From contig JASAOO010003492.1 in the NCBI GenBank assembly GCA_030849075.1, forward strand, positions 1 through 64,000: a stretch of 64,000 nucleotides of DNA, in the 5' to 3' direction. Below are positions 19,855-28,479 of the stretch, piece by piece (position 1 is the first letter of the stretch; every line of letters begins with the position of its first letter). Origin of the DNA: Zelonia costaricensis (taxonomy: Eukaryota > Euglenozoa > Kinetoplastea > Trypanosomatida > Trypanosomatidae). The notes beneath the pieces were generated by a model. That model was not told the origin of the DNA, made no database searches, and was given only the letters and a program-made list of their open reading frames with translations. Both the position numbers and the translations under genes were made by a program.

Positions 19855-21069
19855 TCACGAAGCGCCACCGTCGGTGAGGGCCGCCGTGACGGCCTCGCTC
19901 AGCGGCAGCACCTCAGCCCGGCTCCACAGCGGCGACGCCTTCGCCTCCAGCTCCGCGAAGGTGCCACCACACACCGTAATCAGCGCCTTCGCGGTTAGGA
20001 CCAGAGGCTTGTCCGTCGTCAGGGGGTCGGCGAGCTGCGCGTAGGCCACCGCGTACGCCTGGCTGTCCCGCACGGCGCCGGCGGCCGAGGCGGTGGAGAG
20101 GCTCTGCAGCGTCTTCACGCGCTGGATGTGGGTGTTCGCCATCAAGTCGCGATCGCGACACTCGCAGCAGTACCGCAGCGTCCAGTCCACGACCCCCATG
20201 TCGTCGGCGCGCGAGTTCGGCAGCTGAAACAGTGCCACGTTGCGGCGGCGCAGCTCCGGGGTCACCACCGTGCGCAGCGCCGCCGCCTCGCACACGAGCG
20301 CAGAGAGGCTCGCCGCCAGCATCACTGGGTCGCCGGCCTCGCCGCGGCAGACGGCACGCAGCTGCTCCCGTGGCACGGCGTCGCAGAGCGCCTGCAGGTC
20401 CCGCGTGGAGAGGGGCGCCCGCCACTTGATGCCCCGTCGCGAGAAGACAGTCGCCACAGAAGATTCGTCCCCGCTGAGGCCCGCGTCCGCGAGCGCATTC
20501 CGCAGCCGATCCAGGGCAGCTGGCGGGATTGTGCTGGGCCTGCCGCAGCTCATTCGAGCAGAGAACAGGTAGTCAACTTCGCGCTGCCGCTGCTCCTCCG
20601 GACTTAGTGGCAGCGGGGCATGCCGTACGTTGGGCCTCGCGCCGCGGATGTACGCGGCGGCCTCGAAGAGTGGCGGTTTCAGCAGCACCGCCGGGACACC
20701 GCACACACGGCGCGACAGCGGGTAGAAGACGGTCGGCGGCGTCTCGTCACGTCGACGCTTTGACGTCTTGTTGCTCTTCTTCGTGACGTGCACGGAGCTG
20801 CCGGGCCGCGGGCCGTGCTCGCGCAGCACTCCGAGGTGGACGCGCAGCACCTCCAGCTCCCGCATCTCAGCATCAATCGCAGCCAACCGCCGCTCCATCC
20901 GCTCCTGTACAGCAGCGTGCAGATGCAGGTACGTCCGCAGCGAGTGATCGGCGCGTGAGTGCGACGCATCGCCTCCCGCTGGCACGCACGCGGCAGTGTG
21001 CGAGGGCATCGGTGGCGGTGACAAGAGGAGCCGACAGGTGTGGGACGGAGGGGGAGGGAGGGCGCACAT
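19855..21069 (-). CDS. Conserved-looking hypothetical protein with basic nuclear-type motif
   Basis: 404 aa from the ATG at 21069, the first ATG after the candidate acceptor AG at 21080-21079. A second in-frame ATG at 21009 would give 384 aa and skip a Pro-rich stretch that is simply a translated pyrimidine tract, so either start is possible. I recognise no domain. Visible features are a helical, coiled-coil-like segment near the N-terminus (A-V-Q-E-R-M-E-R-R-L-A-A-I-D-A-E-M-R-E-L), a Lys/Arg cluster (K-K-S-N-K-T-S-K-R-R-R) that could be a nuclear signal, and a mostly helical remainder with a Cys pair (Y-C-C-E-C-R). No signal peptide or membrane span. GC-rich codon use matches the neighbours, so it is a real gene. 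Confidence 0.75.
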   Translation of the reverse strand: MCALPPPPSHTCRLLLSPPPMPSHTAACVPAGGDASHSRADHSLRTYLHLHAAVQERMERRLAAIDAEMRELEVLRVHLGVLREHGPRPGSSVHVTKKSNKTSKRRRDETPPTVFYPLSRRVCGVPAVLLKPPLFEAAAYIRGARPNVRHAPLPLSPEEQRQREVDYLFSARMSCGRPSTIPPAALDRLRNALADAGLSGDESSVATVFSRRGIKWRAPLSTRDLQALCDAVPREQLRAVCRGEAGDPVMLAASLSALVCEAAALRTVVTPELRRRNVALFQLPNSRADDMGVVDWTLRYCCECRDRDLMANTHIQRVKTLQSLSTASAAGAVRDSQAYAVAYAQLADPLTTDKPLVLTAKALITVCGGTFAELEAKASPLWSRAEVLPLSEAVTAALTDGGAS

Positions 21070-22017
21070 AGACCGGCCCTGGCAGTGTTGTGATGACGGG
21101 TGTGGGGGGAGGGGGGGGGGTGGCCCAAGGCGCGGCGGGGTGGAGGAAAGGTGAAAGTGGAGGCGGGGCCGGTGGCCAACAGAGGCGAATATGGATGCCG
21201 TGAGAGGGAGGCGGGGATGGAGCGCTGAGTCGGTTGGCTTGCGGACACGCACGCGGTGAACAACGTGACACCCCGTGAGGAATCACCTGAGCGCTCCACC
21301 GCCGGTAGGCGGTGCGTGACACACCCCACGTGCACACTCGAGCAGTGACGCGAAAAAAGGCAGACGCTGCAGCAGCGTCGACACTCACTCTCACTGCTCG
21401 CCGAGGTGCGTACCCACACGGCAGTGCAGCCCGTTGGCATCGCACCCTGACGTCGTCCCATCGGCGCACGTTGTCGGGGGTCCCTGGCACGCTGCAGAGA
21501 TGCAGCCGTGTGCTGCAGGTCCAGGCCGCGCTTCAGACGCCTGTGCGCTGCGCGTGGGCATCCCCGTGTAGGCAAATAATGGAAACAGCAAATCGTAGCT
21601 CTCCTCCAGCCTGTCACGCGCAGCGACGCACTTGCCGATCTGCGCGTCGGCGAGGAAGGGGGGGAGGACACGGACCAACAGCGGGCAGCAGCCCGAGAAG
21701 TCAAGAGCAAGCCCGACGCCCGCAACTCTGTGGGTATGTGGGTACGTGTGTGTGTGTGTGTGTGTGTGCCTCTTACCGCGCTCGCAGTGCGGCGCTGACA
21801 AAGGCCCCCACCTCCTCCCACCCCAAAAGGCAGAGCACACGCAAAAAAAAAAAAGAAGGAAACGCAAAGCACGGGTGAGGATCTGTTGGCGCTGTCGTGG
21901 CCGATTAGCGAGTTCGTTACACAACCAAGAGGGGAGAGGGGGAGGAAGGGGGGTGGGGGTTGTTGAGATGCCAAGCAAGAGGGCCGGGGACAGAGACGCG
22001 TGACGCACGACTCTCTG
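21070..22017 (-). other. Spacer between Kelch gene and hypothetical gene
   Basis: No gene. It holds a sense C tract at about 21098-21120 with CTGCCAG (AG 21080-21079), a TG repeat at 21746-21768, an A run at about 21845-21856 and a G-rich stretch at about 21930-21960. Confidence 0.5.
21746..21768. repeat. (GT)n microsatellite, about 23 bases
   Basis: TG repeat on the plus strand, CA in sense, about 250 nt after the Kelch gene stop and about 680 nt before the next start. Confidence 0.95.
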
Positions 22018-24291
22018 TCACGCTTTTGCGTGCTCCTCAGCGTCGTCGGTGTCGTCGTCCTGGTCCGCCCTCCCCTTGCGCTGCTCCGCCGCCCCGTCGT
22101 CGTCGCTGTCGTGCTGCACGGCCTCGTACGCCTCCCACTCCTTCTCCTTCTGCTGCCGCCGCTCGCGGAAGAACTTCGCCTCCTCGTGCTCTCGCTCCTC
22201 GACGAGCTGCAGCTGAGCGAGAAGCTCACGCGCTTCGTGGAAGCGGTGCTTCGCGAACTGCGCAGCCTCCTTCCTGAGGCGCCGCTCCGTGCTCTTACCC
22301 TCAACGGACTCGCGCGCCGTCGTCGTCCAGAACGCGGCGGTGCGCTCAAAGAAAGCGGCGAAGGTTTCGTCCTTCTCTGGTGTCGGCACGGCGGCCGACG
22401 CGCCGAGTTGAGCCAGCAGCTGCTCCTTGTGCACCTTGAGGCCTTTCTTCCCGGTGCGCGTGATGCCGTCGAGCGCCTCGGCCACCTCGGCGACCCCTGG
22501 GGTGACCTCCATCGCCAGCTCCGCCGGCACCGCCATCGGCGCCTCGTCGCCGTCGTCATCCGAGTCGAGCTGCGGCTCACGCGGGATGTCGGCGAAGCGG
22601 CCCCCGCCACGCCCCATCCCACCGCCGCCATCGCTGCCGTCCTCGTCTTCCTCGTCGTCCTCGTCGTAGTCGAGGTCGAAGACGGCGCTGACCACGGTGC
22701 TGCCGCTCTCCCACGACGCGGCGTTGCTCTCCGACTCCTTGCCAAGCCACACAGCCGCCGACAAATCCTGCGACAGCAGCGGAACGTAGGTGTCGAGCTT
22801 GTTGAGGTTGAGCGTGAAGAGGTCCGACATCGTGATCTCCTTCTTGCTGCTCTCGAACTGACCGCCGTAGAGGTACAGCGTGTTGCCCACCACGAGCATC
22901 GCCGAGTCCATGCGACGGTGCGGCAGGATTTGGCCGTGGCGGTTGGTTTCGTAGCTTTCCTTCATCTGCTGACTCGCCGCCGCACCGAGTGCACCAGCCG
23001 CACCAGCACCACCGCCACCCGCGCCACTGCCGTCCTCGTCGTCCTCAGAGCTCGAGCTGCTCTCCTCTTCGTCGCTCGCCTCCCCGCGACCCAAGTCCAG
23101 GGCGCTGAGCTGCGCCGCGAGGTCATCGAGGTGCTCGCGCTTGCCGGCCGCCGCGGCGCGCTTGGCGACGCGGCGCAGCACCACCGGGTAGAACCGCTTC
23201 GCATCCATGTGGAAGACGAAGAGGTCGTTGTAGAAGGTTGAGACCATCTTGCCGCCTGGCGACTCGATGTCGACGACTCCACCGAAAAGGTACAGGCGCT
23301 TGTCCTTGAAGGCGCAGGACACGCCACAGCGGATCGGCGGCGGCACTCCGCCGAGCTTGATCTTCGTCCACACAGGCAGAGGCCCATCCACGGACCCGCT
23401 GGCGTCGCGCTCCGGCTGCAGCGTGATCATCCAGAGGTCGTGGTGCACGGTCGCCTCGGACTTCTTGAAGCGGTTGAACTTCTGCGTCGAGTAGCCGCCG
23501 TACACGAAGAGCTGGTCCTGGTAGACGCTCATGCTGTGCCCGCTGCGCGCGTGTGGCACGTCTGCGAGCGGCGCCGTCTTCACCTGCGACCACCGCCCCG
23601 CGCCGTCGAGGTTGGAGAGCATCCACAAGTCGTCGAAGTAGCGGCACTCCTGCGCGTTGTCGTAGAAGCCGCCAAACATGACAGCGGTGCGCTTCCACAG
23701 CGCCATGCGGTGCCCGCTGCGCGACGACGGGCCGCCCTTCAGCCCCTTCAATTCCTCCCATTCACTTGTGCGAGAGTCGAAGCGCCAGACATCCTTGAAG
23801 TGCAGGTACTGTGACTGCGACTGCGACACAAACTCGCCGCCAAAGAGAATGGCGTAGTGCTTGTACACGACACCTTGACTGCTGCTACGTGGCGCCGGGT
23901 TGACGGCGGAGGAGAGGCGGGCCCACGTGTTGCGCCGCGCGTTGAAGAAGTACGTTTCGTTGTACGCCTCCGTCGCCTCGCCGTTCCAGAACTCACCCCC
24001 GAAAAGGATGAGCTCATTTTCGCGCTCCGGGTGTGGGAGCAGCACGACGTTCACGCGCGGCGTCGGCGGCGGCACGTTGGCGACCTCCTCCACCGTCTTC
24101 ACCTTCCCCTCCGCCTTCTGGATGCGCTTGAGGGTGACCTCGATGGCCTCTTCGTTGTTGAAGCCCTCCGCCGCTTCCTCCCCGTTCTGCTTCTTGTCGC
24201 CCTTGTGCAGCTTCAGCGCCTGCCGTGCTACCCGCTTCGCGGTCTTGGCAGGGTCCTCGTTCTTCTTGCGCTTATCCCGGCCCTTGCCCAT
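22018..24291 (-). CDS. Kelch-repeat protein, KLHDC4-like
   Basis: 757 aa from the ATG at 24291 (M-G-K-G-R-D-K-R-K-K); the upstream frame has no ATG. The basic N-terminus is followed by about six Kelch blades between about residues 75 and 540, marked by repeats such as L-I-L-F-G-G-E-F-W-N-G, A-I-L-F-G-G-E-F, S-G-H-R-M-A-L-W, A-V-M-F-G-G-F, S-G-H-S-M-S-V, L-F-V-Y-G-G-Y and L-Y-L-F-G-G-V. Acidic low-complexity segments interrupt the propeller (Ser/Glu/Asp run at about 415-435) and follow it. The C-terminus is a charged coiled-coil-like helix rich in Glu and Arg. Layout and the K-G-R-D-K-R-K-K start match eukaryotic KLHDC4/Kel3-type proteins. The Kelch call is certain; the KLHDC4 relation is probable; the biochemical role is not known. 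Confidence 0.9.
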   Translation of the reverse strand: MGKGRDKRKKNEDPAKTAKRVARQALKLHKGDKKQNGEEAAEGFNNEEAIEVTLKRIQKAEGKVKTVEEVANVPPPTPRVNVVLLPHPERENELILFGGEFWNGEATEAYNETYFFNARRNTWARLSSAVNPAPRSSSQGVVYKHYAILFGGEFVSQSQSQYLHFKDVWRFDSRTSEWEELKGLKGGPSSRSGHRMALWKRTAVMFGGFYDNAQECRYFDDLWMLSNLDGAGRWSQVKTAPLADVPHARSGHSMSVYQDQLFVYGGYSTQKFNRFKKSEATVHHDLWMITLQPERDASGSVDGPLPVWTKIKLGGVPPPIRCGVSCAFKDKRLYLFGGVVDIESPGGKMVSTFYNDLFVFHMDAKRFYPVVLRRVAKRAAAAGKREHLDDLAAQLSALDLGRGEASDEEESSSSSEDDEDGSGAGGGGAGAAGALGAAASQQMKESYETNRHGQILPHRRMDSAMLVVGNTLYLYGGQFESSKKEITMSDLFTLNLNKLDTYVPLLSQDLSAAVWLGKESESNAASWESGSTVVSAVFDLDYDEDDEEDEDGSDGGGGMGRGGGRFADIPREPQLDSDDDGDEAPMAVPAELAMEVTPGVAEVAEALDGITRTGKKGLKVHKEQLLAQLGASAAVPTPEKDETFAAFFERTAAFWTTTARESVEGKSTERRLRKEAAQFAKHRFHEARELLAQLQLVEEREHEEAKFFRERRQQKEKEWEAYEAVQHDSDDDGAAEQRKGRADQDDDTDDAEEHAKA

Positions 24292-25824
24292 CGTGCCGCT
24301 TCGGAAACGTCCCCGCCGGGCCGCGTCGAGAGGTGCCTCCTGGAGGCGATTGGGGGGAGGGAGGATTGAGGGTGGGGAAGCCACGGTGATGGGGTGGCAA
24401 CGTTTATAGCGTTAGTAAGAGAGTCGCAGAGGTGAGGGTTTCGGCTTGCGTTCGTCTTGGTTGAATTCTCCGTCTGCCTTAACGCCGGCGTGTTATCGGC
24501 TCGTTGGGCACAGGTGTGGCGTGCTTGGCGTGTGTGGTTTGTTGTGGGGGCTTCTGTCCTGGTGGAGCGTCCGTGTGTCGGTGTGTGAGCGATGCAATGC
24601 GCCGGCGCAGGAGAGCAGAAGTTGCACGTAGTTGACGCAGCGGAGCAGCGCCACGGGAGGGAGGTGATCAAGCGCTTTATTCGTGATGTAAACAGGAACA
24701 GCAGATGGGGTACCATCGCTTGCGACTGACGCGTCAACACACGGAGCAAGAGAGTGCACTCGTCTCTCCTCTTACTCGTGGGCGTGGCTCGGGTTGGGTG
24801 GCGTTGTGTGTTTGCGGGCATCGCACAATTCCGGTCCTCCGCGAGGCCGGTGCCGTGCAGAGAGAGGGAGAGAAGTGGAGGCCGCATCTACTACGCACGT
24901 CGCCGACACAAAGGAAACAAACCACTTTTGATGCCACGCACAGGCAGAGCGAGGAGTGGGCGAGAAGTCGGGAGCTGACGGGGTGGGGGGAGGGGGGTAT
25001 CGGGGCGTTCGCCGTCCAGCACGGCTTCAAGCGCAGTTCAACCCATCCGACCCGACCGGCGCCATGTCCGGTGCCTTGCGCACTCTCCGCCCTGCTCTCG
25101 TCGCCTTCTGCCGCCGCCCCACCCCTGCACCGTCAACGCGAAACCAGCACACCAACAGGCGATGACACGATGGAAGGAGGTTGGGGGGGGGGGGGTGTCT
25201 CAAACAAGAAAAGAAAGATCAGCCCGCTCGACGTCCAGGAGAAGCAAGAAAACGCCAGCTGGTACAAAGCCAAGTGAAGCGTAGACACCGCACTGAGCAC
25301 GGTGACGGTCAACGCCGCAACGCTCCAGCGTGTCTGTGTGTGTGTGTTTGTGTGTGCGGCTGTCTGGTCGTTCCCGTCGGTGGCGCCTCTGCACCCAACC
25401 CCCTCACCACCAAGTGCAAATGCACGGGCGCAACGGGGCAGAGGGAAGGAGGGGGTGGAGAAGCGAGGATGAAGGCGGCGGGTGGGCAGAGCAGTGCCAC
25501 GGGGCCGCGCACACCAACGCAGAAAAGGGGACGCGCAGCTGGAAAGGAGGAAACCACACAAGGGAAGGAGAAGGTGGAACTCGGTCTCACAGAGGGGGGG
25601 GGGGGGACGGCGGCGTGGGGTAGCGAACGGGAACGCGTGAGAGAGGGTTGCGGACCCACCGCGTGCGGTCGGCAACGGTAAAGCACTCAAGGGGAGAGAT
25701 GAGGCAGTGAGAAGTGCGTGACCCGGTCGTCCGCTTCCTGGGAGAGGGTGTCGTGCGTGGGCGACTGCGCTCGGGGGGAGGAGGGACACGGGGCGAAGCA
25801 AGAAAAACTCAAATTCCACCACCA
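24292..25824 (-). other. Long spacer (1.5 kb) upstream of the Kelch gene
   Basis: No gene I can support. A candidate Kelch acceptor lies at 24340 (separate entry). There is a TG repeat at 25335-25347 and G runs at about 25182-25194 and 25597-25607 on the plus strand. The right part is probably the 3' UTR of the small gene ending at 25825. Confidence 0.5.
24340..24380 (-). promoter_or_regulatory. Candidate spliced-leader acceptor for the Kelch gene
   Basis: A sense C/T tract (about 24347-24380) is followed by CCTCCAG, AG at 24341-24340, about 50 nt before the ATG at 24291. Confidence 0.5.
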
Positions 25825-26118
25825 TCAGGCCTGCTTCGCTGCGGTGGGGGTCGCTGGGGCCGCTGCGGGCGTGGAGGCATCGGCGTTGTCCACGTGCAGC
25901 TGCGCCTCCGCCTGCTGCGCGCGCTCCATCTCTGCGTTGATGGCCTCGACGCGCTCGGCGCACGTGAGTTTCTCGGCGGGCGAGCAGCGCTGGAAGGAGC
26001 GCGTCAGTGCACAGGAGTCGTTGAACTGCGTGTAGGAGGAAAAGCTGCTCCGCTGGCTGAGTGCGTAGAAGTCCCCGGGCGCCATGAAGGCGAAACGCCG
26101 CGCACTGAGGCAAAACAT
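25825..26118 (-). CDS. Small Cys-containing hypothetical protein (97 aa)
   Basis: 97 aa from the ATG at 26118, which lies 12 nt behind a good CTGCAG acceptor. I recognise no family. The N-terminus has a Cys and basic residues (M-F-C-L-S-A-R-R-F-A-F-M-A-P-G-D-F-Y), then a Ser/aromatic stretch, a middle segment with three Cys spaced C-x8-C-x7-C (in S-C-A-L-T-R-S-F-Q-R-C-S-P-A-E-K-L-T-C), a short charged helix and an Ala/Pro/Thr tail. The Cys spacing is near, but not equal to, the twin CX9C motif of small mitochondrial intermembrane-space proteins. A mitochondrial role is possible but only a guess. The in-frame extension to 26232 has no ATG. Confidence 0.6.
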   Translation of the reverse strand: MFCLSARRFAFMAPGDFYALSQRSSFSSYTQFNDSCALTRSFQRCSPAEKLTCAERVEAINAEMERAQQAEAQLHVDNADASTPAAAPATPTAAKQA

Positions 26119-26687
26119 GTCGCTGGGTGCTGCAGGACGGGGAGAGCGAGGGAAAGCGGGCGTCGGCTGACGGAGTCGGCTAGGAGCTTTGCCGCTGTGG
26201 TGCCTCGGGGAGATCCGAGGACGGGGCACCAAAGAGGAGCCGCGCGTATGTGTGTGCGTGTGTGTGCGGAGCTACGAGGTGTGCGGCGAAGCGTCGTGCT
26301 GAGCACTGGACGGCAGGGATGGCGATGACGCGGTGTGGGGCGTTGGTGCACGTGTGGCAGCTACAGTACCGTTTTGAGTTGCGCAGCAGCGCGCAGAGGG
26401 GGTGAGAAGAGCGAGGAGATGAGTCGGCTGGACAGAGCAGAGACGCAGACGCGTGCGGGTCTGGATCTGCCGCGGATGCGGCAGCCTCGCACGGCATCCG
26501 GAGAGCGCGAGGCAAAGATTATGGATGAAGCGGCACGCACCGGACGTCGAGCCTCCACCATACACAGCGCGAAGGGGGCGCAGACTCCTCCACACACGCA
26601 ATTGGACAGCGAACAAAACAGCAGAGGCGCAAGCAGGGAATAAGCAGCAGCGACGCAACGCGACGGCGCGCGCGATGGCGCATGACC
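26119..26687 (-). other. Spacer between the 344-aa and 97-aa genes
   Basis: No gene. It holds the acceptor at 26130, a second C/T tract with AG at 26205-26204, and a TG-rich stretch at 26247-26266 (CA in sense). Confidence 0.5.
26130..26158 (-). promoter_or_regulatory. Candidate spliced-leader acceptor for the 97-aa gene
   Basis: A sense tract of about 24 mostly C/T bases runs into TCCTGCAG, AG at 26131-26130, 12 nt before the ATG at 26118. This supports the 97-aa frame as an expressed gene. Confidence 0.5.
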
Positions 26688-27722
26688 TCACGGCGAGTAC
26701 GCAGACGGCGGCGCCGGAAGGCGCGCCTCGATCAATGCGGTGTCTTGAGGAACGAGCAGCGCTTCCTCCAGCTGCTCCTCAGACACCGCCCCCCACTCCG
26801 CCTCTTCTGCGGCTGGTGGCGCTTGTGGTGCTGCATCTGCGTGTGAGACGGTGGTCAAGGTGAGGGCAACGTTGATAAGCGCCAGCTCGTGCGATGTGCA
26901 AAACAGCAGAGGATGGACGTGTGGCGGTATCGCAGCGCCGAAGGTGCGGGCCCGTCGCGGGGTGATCCAGCGTGGTTCGTGGAGGCAGCCGTGCCGGATC
27001 GCGAACGCCTTCATACGCACCGCCGTTGCGGGGAGATACAGTTTGCCGTACGCGTTGATCGCGTCGTAGCGACGACACGTCTCGGGAGAGAAACGATGTG
27101 ACTTTCCGGTGCCAGCCGCGTTGTACAGGCGCAGCGGACGGCAGAGCGGGTTGGCGTCTGTTGCGACGGCGTTGGCGGGGTCGGCGAGGTAAGTGGCGCT
27201 GAAGGGAGCCGCGTAGAGGTACGCCGCCTCTGCCGCGGTGGTCCAATAGCGGCTCGCACCCGGGCTGACGTGCCGCGCGTGGCGCAGAATGCGCTCCTCC
27301 GTGGCCTCTTCAAAACGTTCCCCGCTGGTGTTGAGCGGTAGCGCACCCGCCGATGTCTGCGCAGACAGCAGCCCAGACAGCCGCGTCTGCTCCGCCTCCT
27401 CGCTGCGCCGCAGGTGGTCGTGCCAGCGGGCTTGCATGGCGGCCAGCGGCAGCACGAACTGGGCGCTGTGGTACACCAGCGCGTGGTCGAGGCCGGTATC
27501 GACGCGCACTGGTGCGAAGCGCGTGTCGCGGAGGGGCAGCTGCAGAAGCTTGACGACCCGAGTGGGCACCCAAACCGCACCAGGCCAGCCGCGCGTGCGG
27601 GCCACGGCCCGCAGGAGGTAGTGCTGCTCATCGGAGAAGACGTGCCCGCTCAGCGTGCAGGAGCGCTGCGCCGCAGGTGCCGTCGTACGGCTGACGGTAG
27701 TGTTGATGCTCGGCCCCAGCAT
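26688..27722 (-). CDS. Hypothetical protein, 344 aa
   Basis: 344 aa from the ATG at 27722. I recognise no domain. The N-terminal third has an aromatic/basic segment (Y-L-L-R-A-V-A-R-T-R-G-W-P-G-A-V-W-V-P-T-R), and the middle has S-H-R-F-S-P-E-T-C-R-R-Y-D-A-I-N-A-Y-G-K-L-Y-L-P. Next comes a short basic patch (P-R-R-A-R-T-F-G-A), then a Glu-rich C-terminus. The N-terminus is Thr/Ser/Arg-rich with few acids and could be a mitochondrial presequence, but this is weak. No signal peptide or membrane span. GC-rich third positions match the neighbours, supporting a true gene. Confidence 0.72.
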   Translation of the reverse strand: MLGPSINTTVSRTTAPAAQRSCTLSGHVFSDEQHYLLRAVARTRGWPGAVWVPTRVVKLLQLPLRDTRFAPVRVDTGLDHALVYHSAQFVLPLAAMQARWHDHLRRSEEAEQTRLSGLLSAQTSAGALPLNTSGERFEEATEERILRHARHVSPGASRYWTTAAEAAYLYAAPFSATYLADPANAVATDANPLCRPLRLYNAAGTGKSHRFSPETCRRYDAINAYGKLYLPATAVRMKAFAIRHGCLHEPRWITPRRARTFGAAIPPHVHPLLFCTSHELALINVALTLTTVSHADAAPQAPPAAEEAEWGAVSEEQLEEALLVPQDTALIEARLPAPPSAYSP

Positions 27723-28479
27723 CCCGTCCTCCGTGATTGCGCGCGGGCCTCAGCTTATGTGTCTGTGTTTATGTGTGTGTGCGTCTGCGCGTGAGGGAAG
27801 GGCGGTGGAGGTGTGGAAGTGGGGGGGGGGGGGGGGGNGTGGAGGTGTGGAAGTTGGGGGGGGGGGAGGGGGGCGTAGCTCGTGTGCGTCTGGACGTAGG
27901 TAGGGCAAAGAACAGAACATCCAAAGACGAGGGTGGGAGATGTCAAGTGAAGCGGCGCGCGACGGACGGCGCGCTGAGTCTAGAATCGCAGGCGGCACGC
28001 AGCTCAACACCACGTCAAAAGAGCCGCCCCGCTCGATCGAGTCGCCTGTGCGCCGCACGGCACGGCCTAAAAACAAACAACCATAGCTGACATCGATTTC
28101 ATTGCCTTGTCTTGTTCCACGCTGCACGCCTCGGCACACCAACGCCGCCGATTCGGGACCGGAGCGGAGGAGCGGTGCTAGGGCGTCAGCGCGGCGGAAG
28201 TGCATCGTCCCTCGATTGTCTCACTTGTGCGCGTGATTGGAATGGGTTGTGGAGCTGCACCAGGTGCTTTGTTGTGAACATGAGCGGGGGGGGGGGGGGT
28301 AGCACGAGGAAAGCTGACTACCTCGTCCCGTTGCTGCGGCAGAGGACGGCGTGCCATTGGTTGTACAGGTTTGGTCTAATGCACGCACTGCGCAGAGCAC
28401 GTGTTTGCTCGCTCAGCGCAGCGCTCCGGCAACACTCACGTGCAGACAGCATCGCGCGCGGCGGTCGCGGCGGTCACGG
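27723..28479 (-). other. Spacer between the MORN gene and the 344-aa gene, with an ambiguous base
   Basis: No gene. On the plus strand 17 G (27821-27837) are followed by an N at 27838, then another G-rich block to about 27873. In sense this is a large C tract; the first AG after it is at 27786-27785, about 60 nt before the ATG at 27722. TG-rich sequence (CA in sense) lies at 27757-27784. A further G run of about 12 lies at 28287-28299. Confidence 0.55.

Noticed and set aside
20679..22745. A 688-codon minus-strand frame overlapping the Kelch gene and the hypothetical gene
   Set aside because: It is a shifted-frame shadow: composed of Arg/Ser runs and running through pyrimidine tracts and a TG repeat.
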